A stretch of DNA of 64,000 nucleotides from Topomyia yanbarensis (lineage: Eukaryota > Arthropoda > Insecta > Diptera > Culicidae), in contig NC_080672.1 in assembly GCF_030247195.1 (NCBI RefSeq), positions 349,864,413 to 349,928,412 of the forward strand. Reading direction: 5' to 3'. The notes under the pieces are model-generated. The model did not search any database. It had not been told where the DNA came from and worked only from the letters and a program-made list of their open reading frames with translations. The translations under genes and the position numbers were made by a program. Positions 23,963-35,694 of this stretch are shown piece by piece. Positions within the stretch are counted from its first letter, which is position 1, and each line of letters starts with the position of its first letter.

Positions 23963-24560
23963 TTTTTAGATAGTCTATTTGGAAAAGTACTAGAGAAATG
24001 TCTCTATTCTAGGAATATATGCGACACAAAAAACCACAAAGTTGAGAATTCATTTGACTAGACTACTACAACTGTCCTGACATTACACTATGACAATTTA
24101 CGAAAAATAAGTAGCAATTTGTCAATAAATTTAAACTTGTAAATATTGATTTTATTTACGCTCCAAACATGATAATGCTCTGAAACGAATGTATTTCGGA
24201 ACTTAAACTGCGGGACTTAGTTAGATTGTTTCGTTCAGTGTTGTTCTCAACTTCTTGATATTCCTGATATGATGCAACTGGACCAAGTCGATTTCCAACC
24301 TTGAAAAAAGCCACAGTTTTTTCTTGAAATCAATATTCCATACTGTTTACAGACGGTCACAGATGTGAGCCTTTGCAATCAATCGATATTATGTTTAATC
24401 TAAACGCACAAGTCGCTTTGAGATTCATACATTTTCAATGTTCGCATTCTTTGCTGCAAGAGTAGAATTACAGATTTCTTAAAATATTGTTTATTTTTGC
24501 ATGAGTTGTTGGTGAGGTAGATTTTTTGTTATATAATCCGACAGCCGTTTTTGCATTCGT

Positions 24561-25200
24561 TTATTGTGCCTGATAATTGTAATTGTTTATTGGGGTTTTA
24601 ACCTGACGGTCATTCACCCATACTTGTGACTGATACTGGGAGTCGTCGAAAGCGAAGATGTATATTTTAAATGATAATAGCAGTATCCCTATGCAACAGA
24701 TTGTTAGTTCGAAGACGGCACCGGTGGTAAGCACTGTTGAGTCACCTCTCAAGTGTTTAATATCTTATTTGTTATGTAAAGTTTGTTTAAAAATACTGTC
24801 GCAACGAAACAGCGAAATCACTCGAATCTATTAATATGAGCGGTACAATTCATTTTAATGTCAGTCATGTAAAACAATCGGAGTAGCAAACATATCGAGT
24901 GCACGTCGCCTTGATGACAGGTTTTTTGTATACAAACCTGCGTTGCGTTGCGTAAGAACGGTATACTTCGTAGGATTCATACTGATGACTCTCATTTCCA
25001 CCCACACTACGTAAGGAGCATTGTTTGGGAGTAACAATTGATCCAGCCCAAGTGAGAATTTTGCCTGAGAACCACCATTGCGGGCCACGACCATGTTTAC
25101 CGTAATTTGGGATTCGAAAAAGGAAGTCTTAATGTGTTACTTACATAACGGAAGGCCCCGACTCAGTGACACTCCCATAAGTACCACGGATTGGGTAGTG
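24561..25200 (-). CDS. candidate minus-strand gene of unknown function (weak)
   Basis: I do not recognise this gene. Two facing open segments have better composition than their surroundings. The first (about 25120-24861) encodes GLDQLLLPNNAPYVVWVEMR, with a CAG|GTTTGT donor near 24947. The second (about 24736-24561) encodes a likely membrane segment, VFELTICCIGILLLSFKIYI, and ends at a stop. AATAAA on the minus strand follows about 65 bp later. The phases are compatible. However, a GTAAGT donor at about 25140 with a TTCTCAG acceptor at about 25064 would instead open another frame (WAGSIVTPKQCSLRSVGG). The reading is therefore ambiguous and may be chance. Confidence 0.18.
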
Positions 25201-25805
25201 GGTGGGTTGTTAGCCAGGATTCGCCTCAAGCAAGCGATGCGACTGAGAGTATATTTTCGTGCATAAAAAGTTTGAATAGTTTATTGACTGTAGGATACGT
25301 AAATGTTCTAGATGTGAAGGCGTTTAAACTCTGGGTAACCGTTTATCGAGTTTGTTTCATCGAAAACAACTTGAACTTCGGACAGCCGGCGTTGTCGACA
25401 ATATAAAATGGACCATAAACAATGAGTTTAAAAGTGGTATTGTGGATGTTTCACAAATTATGTCACGCAAAGATTGCCCAATACTAACTAACTTTCTCTC
25501 ATATTACCACGCTCTTTGACCCCTTGGTCTAATACGAACCAAATGATTTCGTTTTTTTCTTTTATCACAAGTATATTGAGATCCTGTAACATTAAATTTT
25601 CCACATCGTTCGAGTAAACGTTGCGATATTACAATGAAGACGCGAAACAGAAAAAATGTAGATGCTGAGTTCCTAAACTATATTAATATCATATACGAAT
25701 CAAACACACCCCGTCTCGAAATAGTACGTACTTATTATTAGCTCAGTATAATTGATTGACCATTTATTGGACTAAAAGTAATATGAAAAGAAAAAACCTG
25801 TTTTA

Positions 25806-26882
25806 ATCCACCTAGAGGTGCAATTGTGCCTTTCTCATTTCTCCAAACTATTATTTAATAGCTAGGTTCGTACAATATAACATTATGGAAATGTCTTTCA
25901 TTCTTATTACACTTGGTAAGTATATATAAGAGCACCTTTTAGCATTCATCGCGGTATCGGTTTGAATCGGAGTTTTCTATGTGATCGCACTTCACAACCC
26001 GTAACTCCGGAGCCGGAAGTCGGATGGAATTTAATATCAGTTTCCGGGAACGCAACACCTTTCATTTGAGACTAAGTTGATCAAATCGGTCTAGCCATTT
26101 TCGAGAAACCATTATAACCATTATTCTGAATTTGGATGCTTTCGGATCCGTCGATGGTGGCCAGTGTGGCCAAAGAGACTTTGAATGACTGTTGGTGACC
26201 TAGATCTACAAATTCAACAGTTGTGTTTACATTTTGAAAAAAATCACTTTTTTACATTCATCGCAGAATTCGTTAGAATTGGGATTTGCTGCGTGATCGT
26301 ACGTATCACCCTGTAATTCAGGAACCAGAACTCGGATCCACACCTTCCATTTAAAACCAAGTTTGTCAAAATCGGTTCAGAAAATTCCGAGAAACCGATG
26401 TGGACAAATCAACAAATTTTGTTTTGTAACCATACTCTTCAACTCGTAATCCGGAACAAGATGTCGGTTGAAAATGAAATTCAATAGCAACCTATGGGAA
26501 TATTATACCTTTCATTTGAATCCTAGTTTGTAAAAATCGGTTCAGCCATCTCCTAGAAACCGATGTGGACATTTTGTTAACAAATCCGCACATACACACA
26601 CATACATACATACATAGATACATACATACATACATACATACATACATACATACATACATACATACATACATACATACATACATACATACATACATACATA
26701 CATACATACATACATACATACATACATACATACACACATACATACACACATACATACACACAGATATTTTGCGATCTCGGCGAACTGAGTCGAATGTTAT
26801 ATGAGACTCGGCCCTCCGGGCCTCGGTTAGAAAGTTGGTTTTTGGAGCAATTGCATAACCTTTCTATATGAAAAAGGCAAAA
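25806..26882. mobile_element. family Z repeat (GCCTTTCTC ends), copy 1
   Basis: It begins near CACCTAGAGGTGCAATTGTG and CCTTTCTCATTTC, and ends GGCCCTCCGGGCCTCGGTTAG ... CCTTTCTATATGAAAAAGGC. In between are repeats of a ~300-bp module (GTAACTCCGGA.CCGGAAGTCGGAT, TTCATTTGA, AAAATCGGTTCAGCCAT) and a tetranucleotide array. No coding frame of note. It looks like a non-autonomous element common in culicid-like genomes; I cannot name its class. Confidence 0.7.
26592..26763. repeat. TACA tetranucleotide microsatellite
   Basis: About 170 bp of nearly pure CATA/TACA with a few CACA and GATA variants, inside family Z copy 1. The repetitive MYVC- and IHTY-type open frames here are artefacts of this array. 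Confidence 0.95.
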
Positions 26883-26924
26883 GAATAATATTTAATTGGC
26901 TTAATCAGCATGAGTTCAATGTTA

Positions 26925-28066
26925 TCTTCATGTGATTATATTTTGAAATGTTGGTGGAATGGGTTTGAAAGTGGAGGGAATGGGTAGAGTGGGAGTGGAG
27001 GATGCGTCAGAAATCCTTCATCTTATTTCGGGATACGGGGTGGATGAAGGAAATGCGGGCGTGAGGGTGGTCCAAGGAGAGGGGAGTGATGAAGGAGGGA
27101 GGTGTAAGGGCAAAGGGGGGGGGGGTAAAGGGATGGCGACGCAATACTCAACTGCATATTTTGCCTTCCATTTGAGACTTGGTTTGAGAATATCGGTTCA
27201 GTCATCAGCGAAGAACCGATGTGACTTTAATTGTGGAATATGACCGGAATGCCGGACTTCCGGAATCGTCGATAGTGGACAATATATTCAAAGAATGTTT
27301 GATTGGCAATCAGTGATCTAGATCTGCGATTAGAAGCAATTTGGTGACCATTTTAGCCTCTGAGGTATTACGATTGTACCGATTTATATGGGAAATTCCA
27401 GTGTATCCTTACTAACACCCCTGTAACTCCGGAAGCAAGAGTCAGAACCGAATAAAATTCAGCAGCAGTCAATGGCATTACTGTATCTTTCATTTGAAAT
27501 CAAGTTTGTAAAAATCGGTAGAGAATTCGTTGGGGAATGGGTGTGATATTAGTTTAGGAACTTGGCGGGTTCCCCGGAGGCGTCATGAACCGTCATAGGT
27601 GGCCAATGTGGTAAAAGCTACTTTGATTGATCATTAGTGATCCAGACCCGCAAACTAGAGTAATGTTACATCAATTTTAATATGTTTTACATCATTTGAA
27701 CATCATGGTGGTACCAGTTTATATGGGAATTTGCTGTGTGACCGCACTCTTCAACCCGTAACTCCGGAACCGGAAGTCGGATCAACTAAAAATTCAATAG
27801 CAGCTTATGGGAGCGTTATACCTTTCAGATGAAACTAAGTTTGCGAAAATCGGTTCAGCCATCTCTGAGAAAATTGTGTGAGTTTAAATGACACACACAC
27901 ACATACACACACACATACACACACATACATACACACACACAGACATTTGCCGATCTCGACGAACTGAATCGAATGGTGTATGACACTCGGCCCTCCGGGC
28001 CTCGGTTAAAAAGTCGATTTTTACAGTGATTGCATAGCCTTTCTTTATATGAGAAAGGCAAAAAAT
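26925..28066. mobile_element. family Z repeat, copy 2, directly behind copy 1
   Basis: The same internal module (ACTCCGGAACCGGAAGTCGGAT, TTCAATAGCAGC, AAAATCGGTTCAGCCATCTC) recurs two to three times. The end is the same as in copy 1: GGCCCTCCGGGCCTCGGTTA ... CCTTTCTTTATATGAGAAAGGC. A G-rich plus-strand stretch at 26950-27130 is specific to this copy. Confidence 0.65.
27891..27944. repeat. CA dinucleotide microsatellite
   Basis: Interrupted ACAC/ATAC run of about 54 bp. It occupies the same place in family Z copy 2 as the TACA array in copy 1. Confidence 0.9.
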
Positions 28067-31000
28067 GTTCTTCGTGCTGGAAAGAGTGCTTCAAATTGGT
28101 AATTGGTTTTGAATTGTTTTTGCGAACTGTCAATTCTCAAACCTTATATATAATTCAATAGTCATCATTCACTCAGACAAGACCAGGCGTATTCCCCACA
28201 CGCATTAAAGACCCAGTGGAATCGTTTCCTAGTTGGTACAATAAACACTAAACAATAGAAAATAAATGAAATGTATGAAAAAGTCGTTTCGACTTGGTTG
28301 TATAATAGACTGGTTTACTATTTGCTCCACCAGGCTCTACTGATTTCTTTTATGGCCCTTAGTAATTGTGCAAATTTTGATACCGATCGGTTGTATCTAC
28401 GGACCCTCCAAAAATTTCCAAAAGTTTATATGGGAATTAGTATGGAAAATCGGTGAACATTGAAAATATATTCTTAAAAAATCACCTCATCAATTAAATA
28501 ATCAGAACACTATATTTCTGAAGGTATTCTTCTACTGAACATATTCAGGGAACATTGCAAGTTTGTGAAAATTCGCTTCTGTTAACCATATTTTGATTGG
28601 GAACACCCCACAACACAAGAATGCTCATAAAATATTTTTGGTGGCAAAAATATTGGGACCAATCGAAAAACAATGTGAACGCAATATAGGCCACCAAACA
28701 CTCTTGAAGGCACGCATATCTGCATTGACTCCTTTAATTAGGTTTAGAGTAAAGGTAGGGTCGATTAGTGTAGAAAGTTTCAATCACCAATAACAAGGGC
28801 ATTTTTAAACTTTTTTGGGTATTATGAAGGATTGCCTTCATGATGGCTTTTTTTAATGTGGTGGAGTGTAGTACAAAACCATTATTGTGTCTATACCAGT
28901 TTAAGGCGGCATAGTGAAAGATGCAAAATCCATCTGAGATAGCATTGAGACTTCGAGAGATCTCAAGAAGTGCCGAAGTTAATTTTAGAGGCTTCCATAT
29001 AGGATTGCCCGTTGTCGGTCTCAGATGTGATAAAGAACTGAATATTTGCCGTATCATCGGTTCGCTTGCCAAACAAGGATTTTTTAGGGAATTTCGACAA
29101 TTTTTTGATTCACTTTCTGTACAGCTTTCTTGTGCAGTTTTGCCACCGAGTGTACAAAAGGTTTCACTGCTTTGTTCAAAATAAATTGAAGCTTGGATCG
29201 AATGTTGGATGGACGCTTGAATTTGTTCAATACCATCGGTCAAGCATTACCACATTTTCTATTGCTACTATCACTCCTCTTGGTTGTCTGATTCTCTTTC
29301 AACGCCTTGATCACATATATACCACAATTTGGTTGTCGTTTTTAGCAAAATCTGGCCGAATTTTCATCAGCTGAAAGTTGCAGCAATCTTATATGCTGAA
29401 CAACACATCATTTTGAACAATAGCTTCAATGGGAAGAGCTACCATAAGAATTGAGCTAAATAAGACTCAACATTACATTTGATACGCATAAACCAAACAG
29501 CCGCGATTGAATTTTACTTTTTCACGGATCGAGTAATTCAATTTTTCCCCACACGTAAGTGGGCGTAAAACCAGTCGCTTGGATATGGGTACAAGTTTCA
29601 TCGTGATTCTCAACGCTGAAAACACTCGGTGGAGAGCGGCACATTTGAGAATAGTCAACTCCAACGAGCTAACCGAAAAGGCGTACTGTTTTCAATACAT
29701 ACACACATGGTATTTTAACTATGCTTTACATTATATTAATTTGGATGCCGTCATATCAAAAATCAATAGTTTTATTGGTATCTGTTCTTAGAAGTATTTC
29801 TGAACGATATGTGCAAAAATATTGAAAAATTATGGTGACACGGCCGAATTATAAGCGTTCAGAACCTAACCACTTTTCGTTACACACTATTTTTGTTGGT
29901 TGTAGTCAAACCCCATATCGAAAACAAAAAAGTTAAAAATTGATTTGATCTATGTACTTTTATTTACTCAAGCTTAAAAGTTATGAAATAGTTCATTTAA
30001 TACGTTTCATGTGTTATTTAGGGTTTTATCCATTAAGAATTAAAATAACTAACAACTACAAACACTTAAAACATGACAACGTTTCAAGCTAAAACTATAA
30101 AACAATTGAAAAATAATGTTAACAGCGATCATGATAAATTCGACATCGCTACGCCAAAGTTTATAATAGGTTTAGATCCTATTTGGTTAGGTTTGCATGA
30201 TAGCCTCGCAACGACGAATTGGTCACCACGCGCTAGCTCGTAATCAAATCCACTCTGTGACACCACGAACCTATTTCGCCCGAAGTGTTCTCTGGCTAGG
30301 TGTGAATTCGCACCCGTGCATCAAGACATCGGCCACAAATTTTAATCAATATTGGCACCCGGCTTCGAATGTGCACCGAATCTTCCCCTGGAGAAGAGGC
30401 CAGGCCAGCAACCGGATGGAAAAGTTGGATGAACCTAATCTAACATGCAAGTGATACACTCTCGGACTATTGGCTCTGTACGAGGTTTTGGCGCTCGTTG
30501 CTATTTGCAACATAGCTCTGTATGACTTATGATCGTGCCGGGTTTTGGTTTGCACACACGAACACAGAGTGGGGCAGCACTTCTCGGTCACGTTCCAAAG
30601 CAATTTGCTGTCCTATCGACTCAGCTGGGCCAGACATCGGCGTCGGTGGAAAACGATGTAACTTTTTCCTGCTCTACCGGTATGCAAACGGAGATACTGC
30701 CGGACGATGACCTGCCATTGAACTGGGTAATAATAAATTCTAATTACGTGGAACCTCCTCCCGCCCATAATGTACGAAGGTTGGTTTCCACTTTTTGAGG
30801 TTCAATAGCTGAAAGTTTACTGCTTTGCTAGTCTACAGTATGGCCCGTGTAAAAAGGGGTGATTTCTTCAGCTTTTTATGAGTAAAGGCGAAATCATTCA
30901 CATGCATTTTTTCAATCATAAATTTTGTTATTGCATGAAACCGCCATATTTTTGTTTTGAAAGCCAACGGAGAAAAACGCTGTTGAAGATTTACCTTTTC

Positions 31001-31355
31001 ATTGAATTTTATGGCTGGGACAACTAGTCTTGGTATTTTTTGTGACTGTTTCTAAACAATGTTGTTAGTTTCAATTGTGCATTGTAATGTGAAGGTGATC
31101 TACAAAATATTCAATTGAAAACTTAATAATGTCAATTTTTCCTCCTTATGGCGGAATGTAGCAGAGTGAATTGAAAACTTATTTTTAACAAAAATGCATA
31201 TAAGATTGTTATACCTTAATGGACAGTTTACTATTCAATGAATATATCCAGAAATTTTTTCATTGGACTGCAGGTATAACTTCAAATTATCGACATGAAA
31301 GTAGTAAATAAGATAACTACAATGTTCCTATATTATCTCCTTGTGTGACTCCCGA
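28067..31355. other. intergenic; two unexplained open-frame patches
   Basis: 28734-29243 (minus, 169 codons) and overlapping frames could be a decayed transposase, but I recognise no catalytic motif. 30190-30800 is more GC-rich than its surroundings, with several broken frames on both strands, and might hold an old processed pseudogene. Neither can be named. Confidence 0.3.
28734..29243 (-). pseudogene. unidentified open frame, possible transposase relic
   Basis: A 169-codon frame containing IQASIQHSIQASIYFEQSSE and SLSHLRPTTGNPIWKPLK. A parallel frame over the same DNA reads LNKFKRPSNIRSKL and KLHKKAVQKVNQKIVEI, faintly like the helix-turn-helix and Lys-rich linker of Tc1-type transposases. 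No DDE motif is visible. This is a guess from texture, not homology. Confidence 0.15.
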
Positions 31356-31363
31356 TTTGTAGC
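31356..31363. repeat. left 8-bp target-site duplication of the 4.0-kb hAT element
   Basis: TTTGTAGC, repeated exactly at 35364-35371. Confidence 0.9.
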
Positions 31364-31439
31364 CAGGCACGTAGCCAGAGGGGGGGCTAGGGGGCTAAAG
31401 CCCCCCCCGAAACTTTTCAAAAATAAATTTAAGAAGCAA

Positions 31440-31930
31440 CATGTTTTTCGGTAACTCGTAAAAAAATTGTATCTTGTTTGGTTTCAACAAATAATGGGAG
31501 AATGGTGAGGAAGATTGCTATTTCGAGCCACCGAAGACATCGGTCACGATATCTACTCAGTATGCCGAGTCTGATAACACACTTCCTTTCATATTGTGTG
31601 ACTCGTCGGAAGAACAAAAGAAACTGTTACTTTAATTCTTGCTGGGGTGATCCGTCGGATGATTGAATCGTAGAAGCAAGAAGTGGTGCTCCAGCCAAAC
31701 GTGGAGGCTATTGACTTCTGGAATTTTTGCATAACCGAATTTCATGATGGGAAATATTTGCTGAAGGTGAAAATAGAGGTTATGCTTACGAACATCGCCT
31801 TTAACGAGTTCTACCTTGTCAGGCATTCAGTACTTATGTTATTCAACAAATTAGCCTAGGCGAAACCAGTCATTTTGCAACTTGTAATACGTGGTTGATT
31901 CTCATATATATGGATGATGAGAAAATCAAT
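31440..31930. repeat. dispersed family X, copy 2
   Basis: Collinear with 36170-36800: AACTGTTACTTTAATTCTTG / AATTGCTACTTTTAGTCTTG, then AAGTGGTGCTCCAGCCAAACG / AAGTGGAGCTCCGGTCAAATACG, then GAAGGTGAAAAT...GCTTACG..C.TCGCCTTTAA. The minus strand has broken frames here. It lies just inside the left end of the 4.0-kb hAT element. Confidence 0.6.
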
Positions 31931-32102
31931 GTTCGTCTACAAGATCTGATACCTCTTACTTGAACCGCGGGCGAACGACCAGGAGGTTAAAGCCCCAATA
32001 AACAAACTTAACTTCTTTGAACCGTGGCCATTAAAAGATTCCTGTCATATTTGGGAAAAATGTAATTTATTATAAAGGACTCATCTAGGAATTAGACGGG
32101 TA

Positions 32103-32133
32103 GGGTCAGCTAGGATTTCGTCCTAGCTGACCC
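32103..32133. other. perfect 13-bp hairpin
   Basis: The arms GGGTCAGCTAGGA and TCCTAGCTGACCC flank a 5-base loop (TTTCG). It is inside the hAT element. The arms are GC-richer than the surroundings, so it may be a remnant of a tiny foldback. Confidence 0.8.
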
Positions 32134-32849
32134 TGCACGCACAAAACGCAATGCGATAATATCATCATACACGTTACATCTTTGCACATCCATAGTCTCC
32201 AATACGATTACCTGAAAAACAAACAATTGCCAAATTTGTGGCTGCTGTTCATATAATATTGACGGCAAAAACTGCGTCTAGTATCTCAAAATTAACAGTC
32301 AGCATCATCATTGAGGAAGTCGACACTGGTGGCCCGTAAGGGGACAAAACAAAAATGAAATCAGATATTCGCGAACTGCCATGTCCATGGCAGTTACCAC
32401 GATAATAATACGGAAGTGTACAAGATAGATATGAACGACCACCAAGACGCGGTTGGTTATGAAAAATATTTCTCAATCAGTAAACAGGTCAATCGCACGA
32501 GATCTGTTGGACAACCATTAGCGTTTTATCATTTTCATTGTTTATATCGTGGAAATATATTAAAGACTCAAGGCTTCATTTAGCTAATGCATTGAACCGA
32601 CTCAAGTAAACGAATTGTATAATAAAAAATTAGAAGTTTCATAGAAAACTGAGTACAAAAACTGTCCCAAAATTAACATTTATCGCTAGTAATGGTATCT
32701 AACAAAACTCATTTTATGCTAGATATTGGCCTGAATAAAGAAAGTTAGTTAAATCATACGCAAATTGAATTTCTGTAATAGATTAGAGCAATGTGCGCTT
32801 AATATAAACGTCAAGCATCTTCCAAACTGTTTTCTTACATTCTTTAGCT

Positions 32850-34530
32850 AAAAATAATTGACACGAATTTTTTGGTTTGGCTAAATATTATATTTTTTTC
32901 AAGTTATTCGCTTTTGAACTTTTGAAGTCTATGAAATTGAACATTTTTCAATCACTGATAACTCGGAAACGACTCGATATATGGAAAAAATATTAAATAA
33001 AAAAGTTGCGTTTTCAAATAAGCTTACCAAAAAAAATCACAATTTTTTTGTTATATAACTTATGAAATTTGCAATTACTTGAAACAAATTGAATTTTTTT
33101 AAGGCTGGACCAAATTTTTTATTTATTATTTTCTTTAAGTATTAAAATCGTGTTAAAAAGATTGTGTAAAAATTTGGCAGTGGAATTCTTTGCGAGATAT
33201 TACAATTATAAACATAAAACATGGCAATTTTACACTAAACACCCAGCGAAAGGCCTGTTATAACTGAAATGTCTCGTAACACTTCGAGTTCCATTCTGAA
33301 GTTTTCACATAATCTTCTTAATATAGTTATGTAATCAAAATAAATTTGATTTCGGGGGACTTTAGAAAATATTTGTTTTTAACATGAGAATACCCCCAAA
33401 AAAGTCTTAAATTTGCAGAATGCGAGTCATTCCACGATTTACAACTATAATTTTAGTTCCCTTCAATTTTTTTGCACTCTTTAGCTGAAAATTATAGACA
33501 CGATTTTTTTACTTTGGCTGGATTTGACTTTTTTTTCAAGTTATGAGTTTTTGAACTTTATAAAGTACTAGCTAATACCCATCGCACGTTGATGCGACTT
33601 TCAACGAAATAGGAGGAAACCATAATTTGTTCCGAAGCGCTTTCTTGTAGGCAGATAATCCCCATCAATAGCACACAAACACGCTCCATAACAAATTCCT
33701 ACTATGCATAAATTTTTACGGCAATTGGTTAAGCCGTTTGGGAGTCCATAAATCACATACATACAAATATCGACTTTTAATAATATAGTGAGTTTTAAAA
33801 GTTTTATAAATTTAATAGAATTGGACATTTTTCATTCCCTCATAACTGAGAAACTATTAGATTTCTGGAAAAAAGCATTAAATAATAAAAGCTGCGTTTT
33901 CGGAAGATCTCGGCGGATTTTTTTTGTAATATTTGTTTTTGTTAAATAATTTATGTATTATGCAAATATTAGTAACAAATTTTTTTTCAGGGTGGAGCCA
34001 AAAAAATCTTTTTAGCTTTTTCAAATAATTTATAATTATATCGAGAAGATTGTGTACAAATTTCAGAAAGAAATTCGAAGTATTTTACGAGATATTTCAA
34101 TTACAATAGGCCTCTCACTAGGCGTTTGGTGTAAAATTGCCTTGTTTTAAGTTTATAATTGTAATATCTCGCAAAGTATTTTGATATCCACTCCCAAATT
34201 TTTGCACAATTATTTTAACATGATTTTGAATATTTAAAGAAAATAATAAGTAAAAAATTGGTCCAACTTTAAAAAATTCAATTTGTTTCAAACAATTGCA
34301 AATTTCATAAGTTATATAATAAAAAGAAATTGCTATTTTTTTGAGTAAGCTCACAACTTTTTTATTTAATATTTTTTTTCCATATATCGAATCGTTTCCG
34401 AGTTATAAGTGATTGAAAAATGTTCAATGTTATAAACTTCAAAAGTTCAAAAACTAATAACTTGAAAAAAAAAATCATGTTCAGCCAAAATAAAAAATGC
34501 GTGTCAATAACTTTAACTAATGAATGCAAG
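32850..34530. repeat. large inverted repeat with an additional direct copy
   Basis: 32850-33250 (TTTGGCTAAATATTATATTT ... TACAATTATAAACATAAAAC) is repeated inverted at 34120-34530 (TTTAAGTTTATAATTGTAATATC ... CAGCCAAAATAAAAAATG). A third copy in direct orientation occupies about 33455-34100 and is split near 33570-33790. The arms are ~0.4 kb and diverged, without coding capacity. Confidence 0.8.
33568..33790. mobile_element. ~220-bp insertion inside the repeat copy
   Basis: The repeat unit continues on either side of a block that starts CTAGCTAATACCCATCGCACG and ends ACATACATACAAATATCGAC...TTTAATAATATAG. The start, the AATTGGTTAAGCCGTTTGGG segment and the ACATACAAA end resemble a widespread class of short insect LINE- or SINE-like pieces with CTAGCTGACCCG starts. 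That link is inference. Confidence 0.5.
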
Positions 34531-35139
34531 AAAAAAAATAGGAAGGAATACAAATTTTGATTGTAAATCAGACGTGGAATGACCCAGATATTTTGATCCT
34601 ATTGATCACCAAAGATCCTCCTTCCTAACTGGGGTATGCCAAAAAATTATGTTAGCATGATGCATTAGAACTGGTAATAGTTACAGGACGCCAGATCAAG
34701 AAAATAGAAGTTGAACCATCTACAATTCGTTTGCTAAATCAGAAGATTTTGTGCAAATTTCGACATTCTCTTCGATCGAACATTTTATGGAAATTTTTCT
34801 ACTCATTTCGATTTAGCGTCATCTACACCTTTTAAACGTGTAGCTTAGAACACCTTGCGTTTTCCAGCACCGTCAAGGATTGTCATATTCGGTTAGCGCA
34901 TAAATACTGAGAACTCTAGAATATCCATTGTGGCAAAGAGAGTAAATTGTAACTTGTAAATAAATATAAATAATAAAAATCAAATTAAACATCAATAATT
35001 CGTTGATGTACTATAGCCTTTCTTGTGACAAAGAACATGGATTGTCTTAGATTTGGCTTTGTTTTCATTAAGAACTTTTCAAAATTTCGTTTAGTTTCTA
35101 GTGACAATATGAAGTAATTAGAACTAAAAGCTTTATGCA

Positions 35140-35302
35140 GGGGCGGGTAAAGCGTAGTTGGTAAATTGATTACCTTTTACGCAGCTCATCACGGTTCGTT
35201 CATCAATCCCGCACATGTAGGGTTAGAAATTTTTCTAAAGAAATTTTCTAACCCAAAAAGAGGCGAATAACCATAAGGTTAAAACCTGTATAATCGAAAT
35301 AA
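35140..35302 (+). mobile_element. tRNA-derived SINE, copy 2, with 14-bp TSD
   Basis: The head contains AAGCGTAGTTGGTAAATTGAT (A box) and a degraded B box GGTTCGTTCATCAATCC. The body is TAGAAATTTTTCTA...AAAGAGGCGAATAA and the tail GTTAAAACCTGTATAATCGA. The flanks duplicate AAAAGCTTTATGCA / AAAAGCTTTATACA (35126-35139 and 35303-35316), which is LINE-style target duplication. It is nested in the hAT element, so it arrived later. Confidence 0.9.
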
Positions 35303-35363
35303 AAAAGCTTTATACAATAATTTTTTAAGCCCCTCCCGAAATAAACTCCTGGCTACGGGCCTG

Positions 35364-35371
35364 TTTGTAGC
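35364..35371. repeat. right 8-bp target-site duplication of the 4.0-kb hAT element
   Basis: TTTGTAGC, identical to 31356-31363. Confidence 0.9.
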
Positions 35372-35694
35372 TATTTTTTATTATAGGTTTTGCGTTTTGG
35401 ATGGATAAGCAACATTACTGCTATGCTTAGAAGAAGCTATATATAATCCGGAATTACATCCATAACATTATTCAAAGGGTTTTTCAACAAGCATTTTGGT
35501 TTGGTAGTATGTAACAAACTAAGTTTAATTAATAAACCTGTAATTTCACATTAACTCACGCTAACTAATTACAATAATCCAATTTATAATATTGGAAATA
35601 GAATGTTGAAAATTACTAACTATAATGTTATGTTTGTTGATAAATCTACTAAATACTCGGAAGATGTTCGGCAAATGGGTCATAATTAAAAATA

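Larger units (their letters stand above)
31364..35363. mobile_element. 4.0-kb hAT-type element without transposase
   Basis: The terminal inverted repeats are CAGGCACGTAGCCAGA at the left and CAGGCCCGTAGCCAGG read inward from the right. Next to the ends are G-rich/C-rich tracts (AGGGGGGG and CCCCTCCCG). The 8-bp duplication TTTGTAGC is perfect on both sides. The element spans exactly 4,000 bp. No open frame resembles a hAT transposase. The interior holds a family X copy, a short hairpin, a ~0.4-kb-armed inverted repeat, a further insertion and a SINE. It is therefore a non-autonomous or gutted element enlarged by later insertions. Confidence 0.9.

Noticed and set aside
26492..26804. Long MYVC/IHTY repeat proteins on both strands
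   Set aside because: They are translations of the TACA microsatellite in every frame, with no other coding sign.
30522..30798. Possible glucose-6-phosphate isomerase-like relic (KQFAVLSTQ and LGLLALYE words)
   Set aside because: The two words occur in the wrong order for that enzyme and are short; no other motif supports it.
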